This document shows, in pieces, positions 11,130-23,171 of a DNA stretch of 64,000 bases. A program made the translations under genes and the position numbers. The stretch is from Cenococcum geophilum 1.58 (taxonomy: Eukaryota; Ascomycota; Dothideomycetes; Gloniales; Gloniaceae). The notes below the pieces were generated by a model. The model searched no databases and had not been told where the DNA came from. It was given only the letters and a program-made list of their open reading frames with translations. The stretch lies in assembly GCA_001692895.1 (NCBI GenBank), contig KV748218.1:496001-560000 (forward strand), read 5' to 3'. Numbering within the stretch: the first letter of the stretch is position 1; each line of letters starts with the position of its first letter.

Positions 11130-12720
11130 CACAACTATAACGCGGTAGAGGTCGCCTAAAGGGATTATAAAATCGCTAACATCTTGTTAATTTTAAAGAA
11201 TAATATATTGCCGCTATTAAGAATAAAGTTAAGTTATTAATGGCCTTTATAACAGCTAAAGAGAAGGCTAACTTTAAGCTCGTAAAATAGCTCTAAAAGG
11301 AAGGTCGTATTNTAACNCNAGGAGCTCCTTTCNAAGTATNNAANAAGNANGAGATCGACGGTCTTATCGCAAGAGGAGTCTTTAAATTTAAGAAGTATGA
11401 CCCTACTAAGTTTAATAAAGTTCGCATCTTTAAGTTAAGGATAGTTAATAAAATTAAGGGCAAAGCTACTAACGCCCTATTTAAGAAATTAAGGCTTATT
11501 ATCTAAGGTTACAATAATAATGGTAAAGAGATAATTCTTATATAATCTCTTATAATTTAACGAGCTAGTTAGTAAGTTATTATTATATTAGCTTCCTCCT
11601 TAATAAAGAATAGAATAGCGGTTTATTTATAAGATATTACTTAAGCCTATACCTAATTAGAGACGCACCTTTAGCGCTTAATATTAGCATACCTTTTAGA
11701 GCAAATTCGCCACTAATATCCTAAGGATACGATTATAGTTATGCTTAAGCCATTATATAGAATCGTAGAGGTAGGAACTTACTAGTGGGCTACCTATAGT
11801 AAGCACTATAAAGAAGATAAGCTAGTAAAGGTAAACCTTATAGCAAAGCTAAAGGAAAAGCTTAATTTAATAACACTATTACTTTTTAATAAATGCATCC
11901 TCTCCCTAAATAAGAATTCTATTACTTTACGTTAGAAAAGTTAAGGTAAGAAGATTAACGTTATTAACGTTAACTCTCTAAAATAAGGATATATAGAGCA
12001 ACGCGCTTGCGGAGCTTATATTACTTCTATCTATTAACCTAAGGCTTTATTTAATCTTTTTATTGCCGCCTAACACTAAGAACCAACTAAGGATAATATT
12101 CTTACCTTAAATAAGTATCTCTTCTAGTAAATGAACCATCTTAATTGGGGACTACTCTATATACTTATTAATCTTCCCACTACTAAGCTCTTTATATTTA
12201 TTAACGGGTTATTTATAAATAATAAAGATTTTAGCTCCTAGCTAGAATATAAGATTATTATTATAAATAAATCTACTAAAGAAAATAACTTTATAATCTA
12301 CGGTAATCTTATCTATTAGAGCTTAACTAAAAGTAAGCGCGTTACTTAAAGCGTTTTAGCGTTAAAGATATATAGAATAGTTAGCGGAGTTAACATAGTA
12401 ATTGCAATTAGAACTACCCTAAAGATAATTATAGATTAACTCGAACTTCTTATTATCCCTATAATTGTATATACTAACTTATATTCCCTCTATAAGTATT
12501 TAGTTAAGCCTAGTACTATAAAGGAGAAGTGCCTTATAATTAATATTATAGCACTTTATTAATCCTATAAACAGTAAAAACTCTTTAAGATTTAATAGAT
12601 TAATGGTTAAGATAACCTAATAGATATAATAATAAAGGCAAACCCAAATAAGGCTCTAGAAACGATTGTTAATATAAATACTCTATATATATAAGTTAAA
12701 GGTTAGGTTAAAAGGGAGTA
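11130..12720 (+). pseudogene. Copia E1 integrase C-terminus, RT and RNase H remnant
   Basis: The decayed frame follows the Copia RT pattern: a GVFKFKKYDPTKFNKVRIF-like segment at about 11375-11440, then KGKATNALF near 11460 and YLQDITQAYT-like sequence near 11620. KPLYRIVEVGT lies near 11750. Immediately after, where E2 carries the catalytic D-D codons (21823-21828), E1 lacks 135 bp; the junction AAAGAAGATAAG at about 11808 matches recombination between two AAAGAG repeats in E2. The loss is a multiple of three but removes the active site, so E1 could not encode an active RT even without its many TAA/TAG stops. Confidence 0.8.
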
Positions 12721-12754
12721 AGAGTATAATATTCTATAGACCCTAATTTTAACT

Positions 12755-12801
12755 AGCCAATTAGGATTTTCTATACCCGGCATAGAAAATCGCTATTGGC
12801 T
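12755..12801 (+). repeat. Palindrome P3 in Copia E1
   Basis: A 47-bp imperfect palindrome with AGCCAAT/ATTGGCT ends and GATTTTC/GAAAATC inner arms, centred on ACCCGGC. It is followed by ACTAGCGCCTTGG. It corresponds base by base to P3 of Gypsy A and Copia E2. P1 and P2 are absent here. Confidence 0.85.
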
Positions 12802-12976
12802 CGCTTACGACTAGCGCCTTGGCGGCCCTAGTATGATATATACCCATAACTCTAAGCAAAAAAGTACCACGTGCTAAGAGGCAATTTTTAGGATAGCGAG
12901 ACTTATATTATAATAGCAATAGTAAATAAGGAGAATTGAGATTTATTACGCTAGTTAAGCAGTATTTATATATAGA

Positions 12977-13002
12977 TGGCAACTATAAAAGAAGAGTTGC
13001 CA
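12977..13002 (+). other. Hairpin and purine tract before E1 3' LTR
   Basis: TGGCAACT and AGTTGCCA form a perfect 8-bp stem around ATAAAAGAAG, ending 1 bp before the LTR. The A/G-rich loop is the likely polypurine tract. E2 has a decayed version (TAGCAACC...AGTTACTA) at the same place. Confidence 0.6.
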
Positions 13003-13003
13003 G

Positions 13004-13169
13004 TGTCGGGAATGAGGTAAGCGGTCGTCACGTGACGCCGCGGCACTAGCGTAGCGAGGAGTCTTAAGCTCCTCGCCCTCCCTCATTCTAATAAATAAGC
13101 ATTATTAATAAACATCACTATAACCTACTCGAGTAGTTATTATTGGTAAGTCACCCTATATAACTAACA
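13004..13169 (+). repeat. 3' LTR of Copia E1
   Basis: 166 bp, TGTCGGG...ACTAACA (from CCAACA). It holds GTCACGTGAC at 13027-13036, an E-box/CRE-like palindrome, and a 9-bp-stem hairpin GCGAGGAG...CTCCTCGC at 13054-13076. The solo LTR at 16519-16684 is the same family and length. The five bases after it are AATAT. Confidence 0.85.
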
Positions 13170-14759
13170 AATATAATTAGAATTAAGCTAACTATAACAT
13201 ATAGATCCAGTATTTAGGCAATAGGAGAAACTAAAAAAAGCCCCCCTAAATTACTTCTTAAACTACTCTAAAAGGTCTAAATAGCCTACCTCTAAAGTAT
13301 AATAGGCGGGTATAAGTAAATGGCTACAGCACTGCTTAAGAAGGAAGCTAATATCCCCCCCTATAATTATATATTAAAGCCGCTGTAATATAAAGGGTAT
13401 AAAAGGAGCGTAACTTTAATGTTATAAAGTATATTAAGATACGCCTAAACAAATTATAAAGGGACCCTAGGGTGCCCCGTAGGAGAGTAAACTAAATACC
13501 CTAAAGTAGGGAAGATATATTAGAGAAATAGGTAAAGAAAGTAGAAGAAGAATAATACCGCGTTAGGGCTTAGGCCTATATAAAGGAGGAAAAAAGACAT
13601 ATAAGAGGCTAGTAAAGATAATAGCAAAAGAGAAAAAGGAGCTAAAGTAAAGTATAAAAGAGTTTTAGGAAACTATCTACCGTAATATAATACTAGTTAA
13701 ACCAATACTAGAGAGGTATATAGGAGTTAAAGGTATAGAGGCTAACCTAGGTAAGAGAAACCTAAGCTATAGTATAGCTAACGCTATAGGGGGTAAATAC
13801 CTAAGGGCTCTAAAAAGGCCTAATAAAGACAGAAAATATAATAGCAATACTCTTAAAAATAGGAATAATAGAACTAAAAGATTGGCTCTACTAGGTAGGC
13901 GTCTTAGTAGGTAGCCTAAGATATAAATATAGCTAGCTAAGATAGATACTAAAACATATAATACTATTATACCCCTTATATATTAACTAAAAAGTAATAC
14001 TCTTAGTAGCTAGTATAGAGAACTATAATATACTACTCTTAATATAAAAAGGTCTTAAGGCGGTTACCTAGTAGCTTATTAGCTAAAATATACTAAACTA
14101 GTTCTAGGTTACTAAGGAAATAGTAATAGAAGGTAAAGGGGTAATTAATAGGTGTCCCCTAATAACTCTATAGTAGTAAAGTAAAGTTTACAATACTAGC
14201 ATGTCCGTAGGCTTATTACGGCAGCAGTAGTTCCTAAAGAGATTAAAAAGTAAGGTAATAGAGCACCACTAGTAACTTATAGGCGCTAAATAGGCGAGTC
14301 CTAAAAGGTAGGGAAATAGATTACGGGTTTTTCTCAAGTTAAGCTTTTCTTAAATTAAGTTTTCTCCCTATTTATAAATAAGAAGTAGTCTGTGTAGGCC
14401 TAATAGGGATCTAAATTAGACATTAAGCAATAAATTAGAATTAATTAGAATTAATTTATTAGGCAACCTACTTTACTAGTTATATTTACGTTATTAACTT
14501 TCTATTTATTTATATACCTAGCCTATTAATAAGTCTACCGTAGTATTTCCTATAAGGTTTTATTATATATTTACTACCTAGCTATATTATTAACAAATTT
14601 AATAATATACTACCTAAAGTACTAGTTATAAAGCAATCTATAATAGTAACTGCCTTAAGATTAGGAGAAGATACTAGTATATAAGATAATAATTTATAGT
14701 TAATTATAATAGTATAATTTAAAGGCTTTATAGAACAAGTGGATAAATAATTAAAATAT
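13170..14759. other. Degraded sequence, no gene recognised
   Basis: AT-rich sequence with stops in every frame. The plus strand 13500-13700 is purine-rich (AGAAGAAG-like) as if it once encoded a charged coiled-coil region, but I cannot identify it. It lies upstream of gag-like sequence and may be part of the same element. Confidence 0.4.
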
Positions 14760-15560
14760 ACTACTTTAATAATTATAGGATATAAAAAGAGAAAAGATTA
14801 AGATACTATTAATTAAAAGGTTTATAAGAGAAAAATATAAGCTAAGGGGATTTCTTATATAAATAAAACTAAAAATCTAATATAAAGGATCTAAGCTAGT
14901 AGAACTAGTTAATTAATTAGTATATATAGAACTGTTCTTAACGGGTTAGGTATTAAAGTAGTTTAAACTCTATCTTTTAGAGATATAAACTAATAGGTTA
15001 GTAACTATTAATTTAGAAACGTAGTATATATTTTTAAGCTAGGTGGGATTTACTAGTAGGCTTATATAGATATATAGAGATCTAAAATTAATAGTAATAG
15101 CTAAAGAAAAGCTATATTAACTTATATAAAAGGGATTAGTAATAGACTATATATAAGCTTTACAGTATATAGAATTAACTAAGCAACTTAATTATAAATG
15201 TAGCTCTAAAGCCTCTAGTATTAGTAGTTGGTTATACTATATAGTATAATTCTAGATACTAGTGGTATAAACTAAGTAAAATTAAGGGGCGTTAATAGTA
15301 GAGTATAGAAGAGGACTAAAGGCTAAAGTTTAAGCAATTATAATACTAATGGACGATTTAAGCAATATAAGATAATTAATTAAATAGGCTATTAAAGTAA
15401 ATAACTAGCTATACTTAAGCGATAAGTTTAGTAGAATATAATGAAACTAACGTATATAAGAAAGATATAGTAATAGGTATTTAAACTATAGTATAGCGTA
15501 AAGCTAATAGACCTAAGTAGTACTATATTAGGAAAATATTCGTAGGCTAAGATTTAAGTA
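14760..15560 (+). pseudogene. Gag-like remnant, probable Gypsy
   Basis: Patches in the plus strand read like the capsid region of fungal Gypsy Gag: a FLIQIKLKI-type segment at about 14850, FLTG near 14935, and an MDDLSNIRQLIKQAIKVNNQLY segment (in two parts) at about 15350-15410 that fits the usual end of the capsid domain. Stops are TAA/TAG. No LTR was matched to it, so the family is unassigned. A zinc-knuckle remnant lies much further on (16925) after low-complexity DNA and a solo LTR, and may or may not belong to it. Confidence 0.5.
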
Positions 15561-15834
15561 AAGTTTATTTAGTATGTTTTGCGTAATTAATATATAATTA
15601 ACTAACTTAATATATTTAAAGGTTAAATAATATAGTTAACCAACTTAACAACCTTAAAGGTTAACTCTATATTCTTTAATATGTAATTAAGGTAATATAA
15701 TATATTATTTTTTAGTTATATACTAATTGCGTAAATTAATTTTTACTATTTTCTTAGCCTATAGTATACTAGCTTATAATATATTTAACTATTATATATT
15801 AGAATTAAAATATTTTTATATAGTCTTATTACTT
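15561..15834. other. AT-rich low-complexity segment
   Basis: Dominated by TTAATATA and AGGTTAA runs, including a partly repeated segment around GGTTAAATAATATAGTTAACC and GGTTAACTCTAT (15610-15675). No gene seen. Confidence 0.5.
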
Positions 15835-15938
15835 AGAGGCTTTATATAAAGCTCTATATATAGAGGTTCTGCATAAAGCTCTATATAAGGCTTTATACAA
15901 AACTCTACGTATAGAGGCTCTACACGAAGCTCTATATT
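15835..15938 (+). repeat. Short tandem repeat encoding EALYKALY-like units
   Basis: About four units of ~26 bp, AGAGGCTTTATATAAAGCTC and variants. In one plus frame it stays open for ~34 codons and reads EALYKALY-IEVLHKALY-KALYKTLR-IEALHEALY. Either a protein repeat of a lost gene or a chance minisatellite. Confidence 0.55.
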
Positions 15939-16518
15939 AGATTCCCGCTATATTCCTAATAGCCTTTATATATGCCTCTACCCTATATAGCTACCTTATT
16001 TTTTACCCTTCCTTCCTTTCTTATATCCTTCCTATTTAGGAAAGTACCAAAATAGCTATTAGTAAAGAACCGTTACTAAAACTAGACAACCGTTACTAAA
16101 ATTAAATAATCGTCGCTAGAGCTAAATAATAACGACTGGCCAGCAAACACTATAAATAATTTAATTAAGGTAAATACTAATAGGTAAATAGATATAAATA
16201 AATAGGTAGATATAGATAGATAAGTAAATATAAATAAGTAGGTAGATATAAATAGGTAGGTAAATATAAATAGGTCTATATCTACTACTCTTAGTAGCTA
16301 CTTTTTAGCTATATATATATGCTATATAATAGATTATATAAAGAAGTATATATAATTTGCCTTATTAGCTTTTATTTATTATCTAAAATATACTATTAGT
16401 ATAAAAGAGGTAGATAGCTCTTAATATAATTATAGTTACTAAATATATAGGTTATATATAAGCCGCGCATGGGCTATATATATTAAAAAACCCAATATAG
16501 GCTAGTTAGTTAAGTTAC
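15939..16518. other. Degraded spacer with tandem TAGGTAGATATAAA repeats
   Basis: No gene seen. From about 16166 to 16290 a 12/24-bp repeat with core TAGGTAGATATAAA occurs roughly ten times with drift. The rest is AT-rich sequence up to the solo Copia LTR. Confidence 0.55.
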
Positions 16519-16684
16519 TGTCGGGAATAAGGCAAGCGGTCGTCACGTAACGCCGCAGTACTAGCGTAGCGAGGAGTCTTAAGCTCCTCGCCCTTCCTTA
16601 TTTTAAGGAATAAGCTTTATTAACTAACATCACTGTAACCTACTTAAGTAGTCATTATTAGTGAGTTACCCTATGTGACCAACA
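16519..16684 (+). repeat. Solo LTR of Copia family E1
   Basis: 166 bp, TGTCGGG...GACCAACA, with perfect 5-bp target duplication GTTAC at 16514-16518 and 16685-16689. The LTR hairpin GCGAGGAG...CTCCTCGC is intact (16569-16591). The unit matches the LTR at 13004-13169. It remained after the internal domain was lost by LTR-LTR recombination. Confidence 0.9.
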
Positions 16685-16689
16685 GTTAC

Positions 16690-17284
16690 TAAATACCCTT
16701 AACTACGCGCTAATTACGTTAACTATTAACTATTAAGGCCGTTAATAAGGGATAATATTTTGCCGATATAAAGAAACTAATAAGTAAAATAAGAAATAAT
16801 AGAAACATAAAGGTTAAGGGTTAAGTAATTATAGAACTAAGGAGTAATAGCTAAACTAGGGATTTTAATAGTAAAAGATATTTAGGTAAACTCTATAGTA
16901 AGAAAAGTGGTTTAAAGATAAAGCTTATATAAATTACGGAAAATAAGGTTATTTTACTAAAGACTATTAAGGTAATTAGAGTAACTATATAGTAAAGTAG
17001 AAGAGAGATATATATATAAAGGGATAATAGTATACTATAAGGAACAAAAGAGTATTTAATTAAAAGTTTTATATTTTATTATAATAATATATACTAAATT
17101 TATAAGGACATTAAGTATAGCGTAAGCTATTAGCTATAAAAGCCTAAGTTAAAAGGACTTTAGGGTATATAAAAGTTAGATAAAGAGTAAAATTAATATT
17201 ATAACTAGATTAGAATCTAGAGGGTATATTTAATTAAAGGTTAGTAGAAAGAGTTCTTAAAGATTAGTTTTACTAAAGAGTAAT
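16690..17284 (+). pseudogene. Gag-type zinc-knuckle remnant
   Basis: At about 16925-16968 the plus strand reads as a decayed CCHC knuckle (YxxYGKQGYFTKDY, with Cys and His turned to Tyr as C-to-T changes predict). Surrounding sequence is charged and full of TAA/TAG. It continues beyond Copia E2 at 23393, since E2 inserted here with duplication GTAAT. The element of origin is unassigned. Confidence 0.5.
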
Positions 17285-17480
17285 TATTAGGAATAAAGGC
17301 AAGGGGTCACCATATAAGGTATATTGCCGTCACGTATAGCAAGTTGCCGTCACGTATTACTACGGCACTAGCGTGGCGAGGAGCCTTAAGCTCCTTGCCC
17401 TCCCTTAGAAAGATATAGAATAATAATTATTATACTATCTACAAACCGTAGCTACGTGATATCACCTTATGTAACCAATA
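17285..17480 (+). repeat. 5' LTR of Copia E2
   Basis: 196 bp, TATTAGGAAT...CCAATA (decayed from TGTTGGGAAT...CCAACA). It has two copies of the ~20-bp unit containing TTGCCGTCACGT and the hairpin GCGAGGAGCC...GGCTCC at 17376-17398, one arm of which has a C-to-T change. Confidence 0.88.
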
Positions 17481-17885
17481 CTAATTAGTGGTTAACTTTA
17501 CTGTTATACTACAAAACAGCTAGGTATTCTACTAAGAAGAGACGAGCTACTATACTAGTACTACTCGTGCTAAAGGAAGCTGTCTTTTAAGGTTAGAACT
17601 GGTCTTAAACCTTAAATAGAACTCTTCTACGAATCTAAGGATTTAAAGGCTAGAACTAGTCCTAAGCCTTTTCTAGATTATAGATTCTTGCGTCCATTAT
17701 ACAGAATAACACACTTTATAAGTCTTCGCGATTTAAGGCTAAAACTAGTCCTAAGCCCTATAATCGCAAATATATATTATAAACGCGTACTAAACAACAA
17801 ACGCGTACTAAATAATAAATATATATTACGAACGCGTACTAAACAACAATCCCTATACTAATAATACTTCCCTCCCTCTAAAAAT

Positions 17886-19590
17886 ATGGCTACGCCTACT
17901 TTAAATAACTGGGAAGACTCCTTACCACTAGGGGTAGCTTTATACGTGAAACTTATTAATAAAAATTAGGATGAATTTACCTTTAATATAATAACTTATA
18001 CCGCAAAATATGTTAATAGCTTTCTCCTATACTATATTATATTCTACTAAAGTAGATACTACGCCAATATACAGCTATAGGAATATTTTAGGGAGGATTT
18101 TATAGGATAGACCACTAACACCTAGGCACTTAGCAATATTAATATTATTTAGGATTTTTAAGACTTCCTCTATAGGAATAGGGTATATATTACTAAGAAC
18201 GGTAACCTAATTACTAGTAATATCTAGGCCATTATTACTAGTATAGAAGAACTAGTATAGACGGAAGCTAAGATTATATATTAACTATAGAAATATAAAA
18301 CTAACCTATATTCTTTAAAAGGCAACTTTAATTTAGAATAAAACCCCTAGAACGCTACTCTTCTACTTAAAGGTACTCTCTTACCTAAAGGTACCCGTCC
18401 TCTACCTCTACTGCCTTTAGCTTCTCTACTCTAGCTAACCGGTAACCCTCTACTATAAGAAGTTACGAATTTAATAAAGGTATATTTAGACGAAGAGAAG
18501 AAGTTTAGAGAAGAATTATATAATATACTTAGAGTAAAACTATAGGTCTTCTATAACTATTATAATAAGGTTAAAATTTAACGCTACTAGTACTACTACG
18601 CTTTCTCTATTATATTAAAGGGACGGGTAGTAGCATTTTATTATAACTATATTATAGGTAGAAACTATAGCTTTAATATAATACTTTAGCTTACTAAAGC
18701 CCACTTTAAGACTAATAAGAATTGCTAACTTTATATATCCGAATGGCGAGAGACTATATTTTAGAGAGTTATTACTTCTAACCTAATAAAAACTTATTTA
18801 GAGTGCCTTTAACTACTCTTTAATAAACTCTAGAAAATTTAATATAGCCTTACCAAAACTTACTAAAATAAAAATAGCCTAAGGGACTAGGTTATTTTAG
18901 TATGCTATAGCGTTCTTAAGTATAACTTAGCGCTATATAAATCTATAGATACGTTTAAAGGAGTATATACTAAGCTATGCTCCGCTATAGGTACTATAAT
19001 GCAAATATAAGAATCTTAATAGTTCTATACCGAAAATTCTACCTAACTAAGTATTCTTAACTAATATAATTATAACTAAACTAATTAAATATATGGTGGC
19101 CATAGTAGGGAATATAAAAGAGGGTACAATTAATATTAACTATAAGGTAATTATAGAGATCTATATAGAGGTTTATTTTAAAGTAATCGCTAAAAGAAGT
19201 GCTATATTTATAAGAAGCCAAATTACTAGTTAACTAGACACTCCCTTAATAACCGAAAAGAGGCATATAATAAGTTCCGTTAGAGTATAAAAAACGTCAG
19301 AAATTATAAGGTTACTACGGCCTACTTCTAAAAAATTTTAGTTTAATATAAAGGCGCAGAAGATCTTAAGGGTAAGGTTAATAAGACTAAACAGCTCCTT
19401 ATAAATATAGAAATTAAGGACTACTTTTTTAACTAATACTTTACTAAGTATAGTAAGGTAGATAGTATATAAACCGTTACTATTCTTAATAACTAATCTA
19501 TACTCCATTCTATTATAAAGTTAGATATCTTTAATAAGCTAAAGAAGAGTTCCGCGTTTTCCTTTAATAATAGATACTCGGCGAACGTTT
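17886..19590 (+). pseudogene. Gag of Copia E2, RIP-inactivated
   Basis: Starting at the ATG at 17886 (MATPTLNN then TAA), a frame with only TAA/TAG interruptions continues to the protease. It has an N-terminal region with a YFREDF-like motif and an RNRVYITKNGN stretch (about 18060-18200), then a helical capsid-like region about 18460-18990. The N-terminal layout resembles the Gag-like protein of element H (Y-x2-DF, then LLRRNGV). This supports a shared ancestry of H with Copia, but it is a judgement by eye. Confidence 0.7.
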
Positions 19591-22500
19591 TTTTATAGTA
19601 TTATGCCGGATATAGGAGCCATAGGAGTATTTATAGTAGGAGAACCTTAAGTTTAAGCTCTTTAGCAGCTTAATAACTCTGTTTAGATTAACTATTTAAC
19701 GGCAGGCTAATACACAATTCGTTTTAGCAAGGGTACTGCAACCTTTTTTAGCACAATTAGGGTCTAAACCCCCTTAGGATATATCACTTTCTATATTATT
19801 CCTATAAACACTCTATTTCTATTTTACATTAAAGATATAAATAAGTTAGGCATTAGGCTTAATAACCTTAAGAATATACTTATTTAGGGAGACAATCGGG
19901 TGCCTATTATATATAAGTGGGGTTACCCCTAGTTGCTCCTTTATTAACTAAAAAAGAGTATTACTTAAAGCTACTTAACTAAGTTAGAATTACGCCAACT
20001 ACACTATTGTTTTAGCCACCTATCCGTTTATTAATTACTTAGGGTTTATTAGCGAGTAGGCTATAAAGTTAAGGTTAAGGCAATTAAGTATCTTATAAAG
20101 TACTACTATTACTACTAAATAAACCAAAAGTCCCCTAGCTAATTTAAGTTCACCCTTAAGAATAACTATAACTTTAACTTCTATATTATTATTAACGTTA
20201 TATATTTTAGCGGTAAGCTAGTGCTCTAAGTTATTAACTCTTTAACTTTCTTCTAAGCCGCGCGTTTCTTAAAAGATATATTAGCTAGAAACGTATAGAA
20301 TACCCTTTAATTATGCTAAATTAATATCTATTTAAAACCCCCTAATTAAAGTATCTATAATATAGGAAAGAACTTCTTATTTATAAAGTTCTAATAATAG
20401 ACAAAGGTAATAGTAATTAAGGTTAAGGAAGTCCCTATTAAGGCATATAATAGCATTAAAAAAGTAGAGCGATATTATACGCCATTACACCGCGTATATA
20501 AGATTATCTCTTTAGAACTAAAGGACGCCAGTAAAAAACTTACCTTATAAATAGCTATTAAAGCTATTAATAATTCCGCTGGCCTAAATAGACTCGTACC
20601 TATATTACTAGTCTTTAGCGCCTACCCTTAAATAACTAATAATTCTTTACTATCTCCCTCTATTATATAATAAGCTAAGGCTATTTATAAGGCAATAAAG
20701 GAGGTATAATGTCTCTATACTATACGCTAGGTTAATAACGCACTAGGAATAAGAAATGGCCTAGATACCCTAACTACACTTAATCTGCCACTTTAGTTTA
20801 AAGTACGCATATAGCGTAAAAAGGGAGGATAGTTAGACCTACATTAACTTATTATAATTAATGGTTAAACTTATACTATTTAGATGCCTTACGAACCTAC
20901 TTAATTCCGTTTAACTGTTATTAAGCCTTACTATAAAGATAATAATTCTAAGCCTTTATAGGATGCCCTAGAAGATACCCTAGAGGAGAACTATAATTAA
21001 CGTGCTTTAGAAGGCGACTATAATCCTAATATAATTATAGTAGATGCACTACAACTATAACGCGGTAAAGGTCGCCTAAAGGGATTACGAAATCGCTAAT
21101 ATCTTATTAATTTTAAAGAACAATTTATTGCCGCCATTAAGAATAGAGTTAAGTTATTAATAGCCTTTATAACAGCCAAAGAAAAGGCTAACTTTAAGCT
21201 CGTAAAATAGCTCTAAAAGGAAGGTTATATTATAACCCTATGAGCTCCTTTCTAAGCATCTAATAAGTAGGAGATTAACGGTCTTATTATAAGAGAAGTC
21301 TTTAAATTTAAGAAGTATAACCCTACTAAGTTTAATAAAGTTCGCATCTTTAAGTTAAGGATGGTTAATAAGATTAAAGGTAAAGCTACTAACGCCCTAT
21401 TTAAGAAATTAAGGCTTATTATCTAAGGTTATAATAATAATAGTAAAGAAATAATTCTTATATAATCTCTTATAATTTAACAAGCTAGTTAGCAAGTTAT
21501 TATTATATTAGCTCCCTCCTTAATAAAAAATGGAATAGCGGTTTATTTATAAGATATTACTTAAGCCTACACCTAATTAGAGATACACCTTTAGCGCTTA
21601 ATATTAGTATACCTTCTAAAGTAAATTCGCCACCAGTATCCTAAAGATACGATTATAGTTGTGCTTAAGCCATTATATAGAATCGTAGAGGTAGGAACTC
21701 ACTAGTGGGCTATCTATAGTAAGCACTATAAAGAGAAGCTTTTAATAACTACTTCTATATTTAATCCCTGCTTTCTTATTACAACTATAGGAACCCTATT
21801 TAGAATTGTTGGTATATAAACTAATAATATAATTATCTTAGGAGACGACCAATTCTTAGCTCTTAAAGAGGATAAGCTAGTAAAGGCAAATCTTATAGCA
21901 AAGCTAAAGGAAAAGCTTAATTTAATAACACTATTACTTTTTAATAAATGCATCCTCTCCCTAAATAAGGATTCTATTGCTTTACGCCAGAAGGGTTAAG
22001 GTAAGAAGATTAATATTATTAACGTTAATTCCCTAAAGCAAGGATATATAGAGCAACGCGCTCGTAAAGCTTATATTACTTCTATCTATTAACCTAAGGC
22101 TTTATTTAATCTCTTTATTACCGCCTAACACTAGAAACCAACTAAGGATAACGTTCTTACCCTAAATAAGCGTCTTTTTTAGTAAATAAACCATCTTAAT
22201 TGGGGACTACTTTATATACCTATTAATCTTCCCACCGATAAGCTCTTTGTATTTGTTAATAGATCGTTTATAAATAATAAAGATTTTAGCTTTTAGTTAG
22301 GATATAAGATTATTATTATAAACGAATCTACTAGAGAGAATAACTTTATAATTTATAGCAATCTTATTTATTAGAGCTTAACTAAGAGCAAGCGCGTTAC
22401 CTAAAGTATTTTAGCGTTAGAAATATATAGAATAGTTAGCGGAGTTAATATAGCAATTACAATTAGAACTACCCTAAAGATAATTATAGATTAACTTAAA

Positions 22501-22790
22501 CTTCCTATTATCCCTATAATCATATACACCGACTTATATTCCCTCTATAAGTATTTAGTTAAGCTCGGTACTACAAAAAAGAAGCGCCTTATAATTAATA
22601 TTATAGCACTTTAGCAATCCTATAAGCGTTAAAAACTCTTTAAAATTTAATAGATTAATGGCTAAGATAACCTAGCAGATATAATAATAAAGGCGAACCC
22701 AAATAAGGCACTAAAGATATTTATTAACATAAATACTCTATATGTACAAGTTAAAGGTTAGATTAAAAGGGAGTCCCTAGAAATTTCTTA
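19591..22790 (+). pseudogene. Pol of Copia E2 (protease, integrase, RT, RNase H)
   Basis: Protease: PDIGA at 19606-19620, where PDTGA would be expected. Next comes an ITFYIIPINTLFLFYIKDINKLG-type segment (in parts) at 19785-19850 and the pre-integrase motif LELRQLH at about 19985. The integrase core has the INTYL...GKNF region near 20320-20380, its acidic residue read as Asn. RT spans about 21250-21900: KGKATNALF near 21385, YLQDITQAYT near 21550, HWWA near 21705. The catalytic pair reads N-N (codons 21823-21828) instead of D-D. RNase H follows. Stops are TAA/TAG throughout. Integrase before RT identifies Ty1/Copia. Confidence 0.87.
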
Positions 22791-22817
22791 GTTATATAAA
22801 GTCTTAAGATATCTAGG

Positions 22818-22965
22818 AACTTTAACCGGCGGTTAAAGTTGTCTAATTAGTTAGATTCTCTTACTAAGACTTTTTTATAGAGGGGAGGTATAACATTCTA
22901 TAGACCCTAACTTAACCTAGCTAATTAGGATTTTCCATCCCCGGGATAGAAAATTGCTATTAGCT
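22818..22965 (+). repeat. Palindrome module P1-P2-P3 in Copia E2
   Basis: P1 is 22818-22840 (11-bp arms AACTTTAACCG, one central base). P2 is 22841-22856 (GTCTAA-TTAG-TTAGAT). P3 is 22919-22965 (47 bp, GATTTTC...GAAAATT inner arms around CCCCGGG). CTAGCGCCTTAG follows. Between P2 and P3 is a purine tract AGAGGGGAGG at about 22880. The order and the flanking words match Gypsy A, although LTRs and pol order are unrelated. Confidence 0.85.
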
Positions 22966-23171
22966 CGCTTACCGCTAGCGCCTTAGTGGCCCTACTAATA
23001 AGATACCTAACTACAACTCATAAGTAAGAAAGCACCACGTGTTAAGAGGCAAATTTTAGGATAGCGAGACTTATATTATAATGGCAATAGTAAGTAAGGA
23101 GGATTAATATTTATTCCGCTAGTTAGGCGGTATATATATATAAATAGCAACCATAAAAAAAGAGTTACTAG

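Larger units (their letters stand above)
11107..13169 (+). mobile_element. Ty1/Copia element E1 (5'-truncated)
   Basis: This is the 3' third of a Copia element: end of integrase, RT, RNase H, 3' non-coding region with P3 and a 166-bp 3' LTR at 13004-13169. It aligns with E2 from about 21035 onward. Element D lies immediately upstream, so the 5' part and 5' LTR are not in place. Compared with E2 it lacks the P1-P2 part of the palindrome module and 135 bp of RT. N runs occur at 11312-11350. Confidence 0.85.

Noticed and set aside
21726-21953. 75-codon minus-strand frame within Copia E2
   Set aside because: It is antisense to the RT region and consists of the complement of AT-rich decayed codons.
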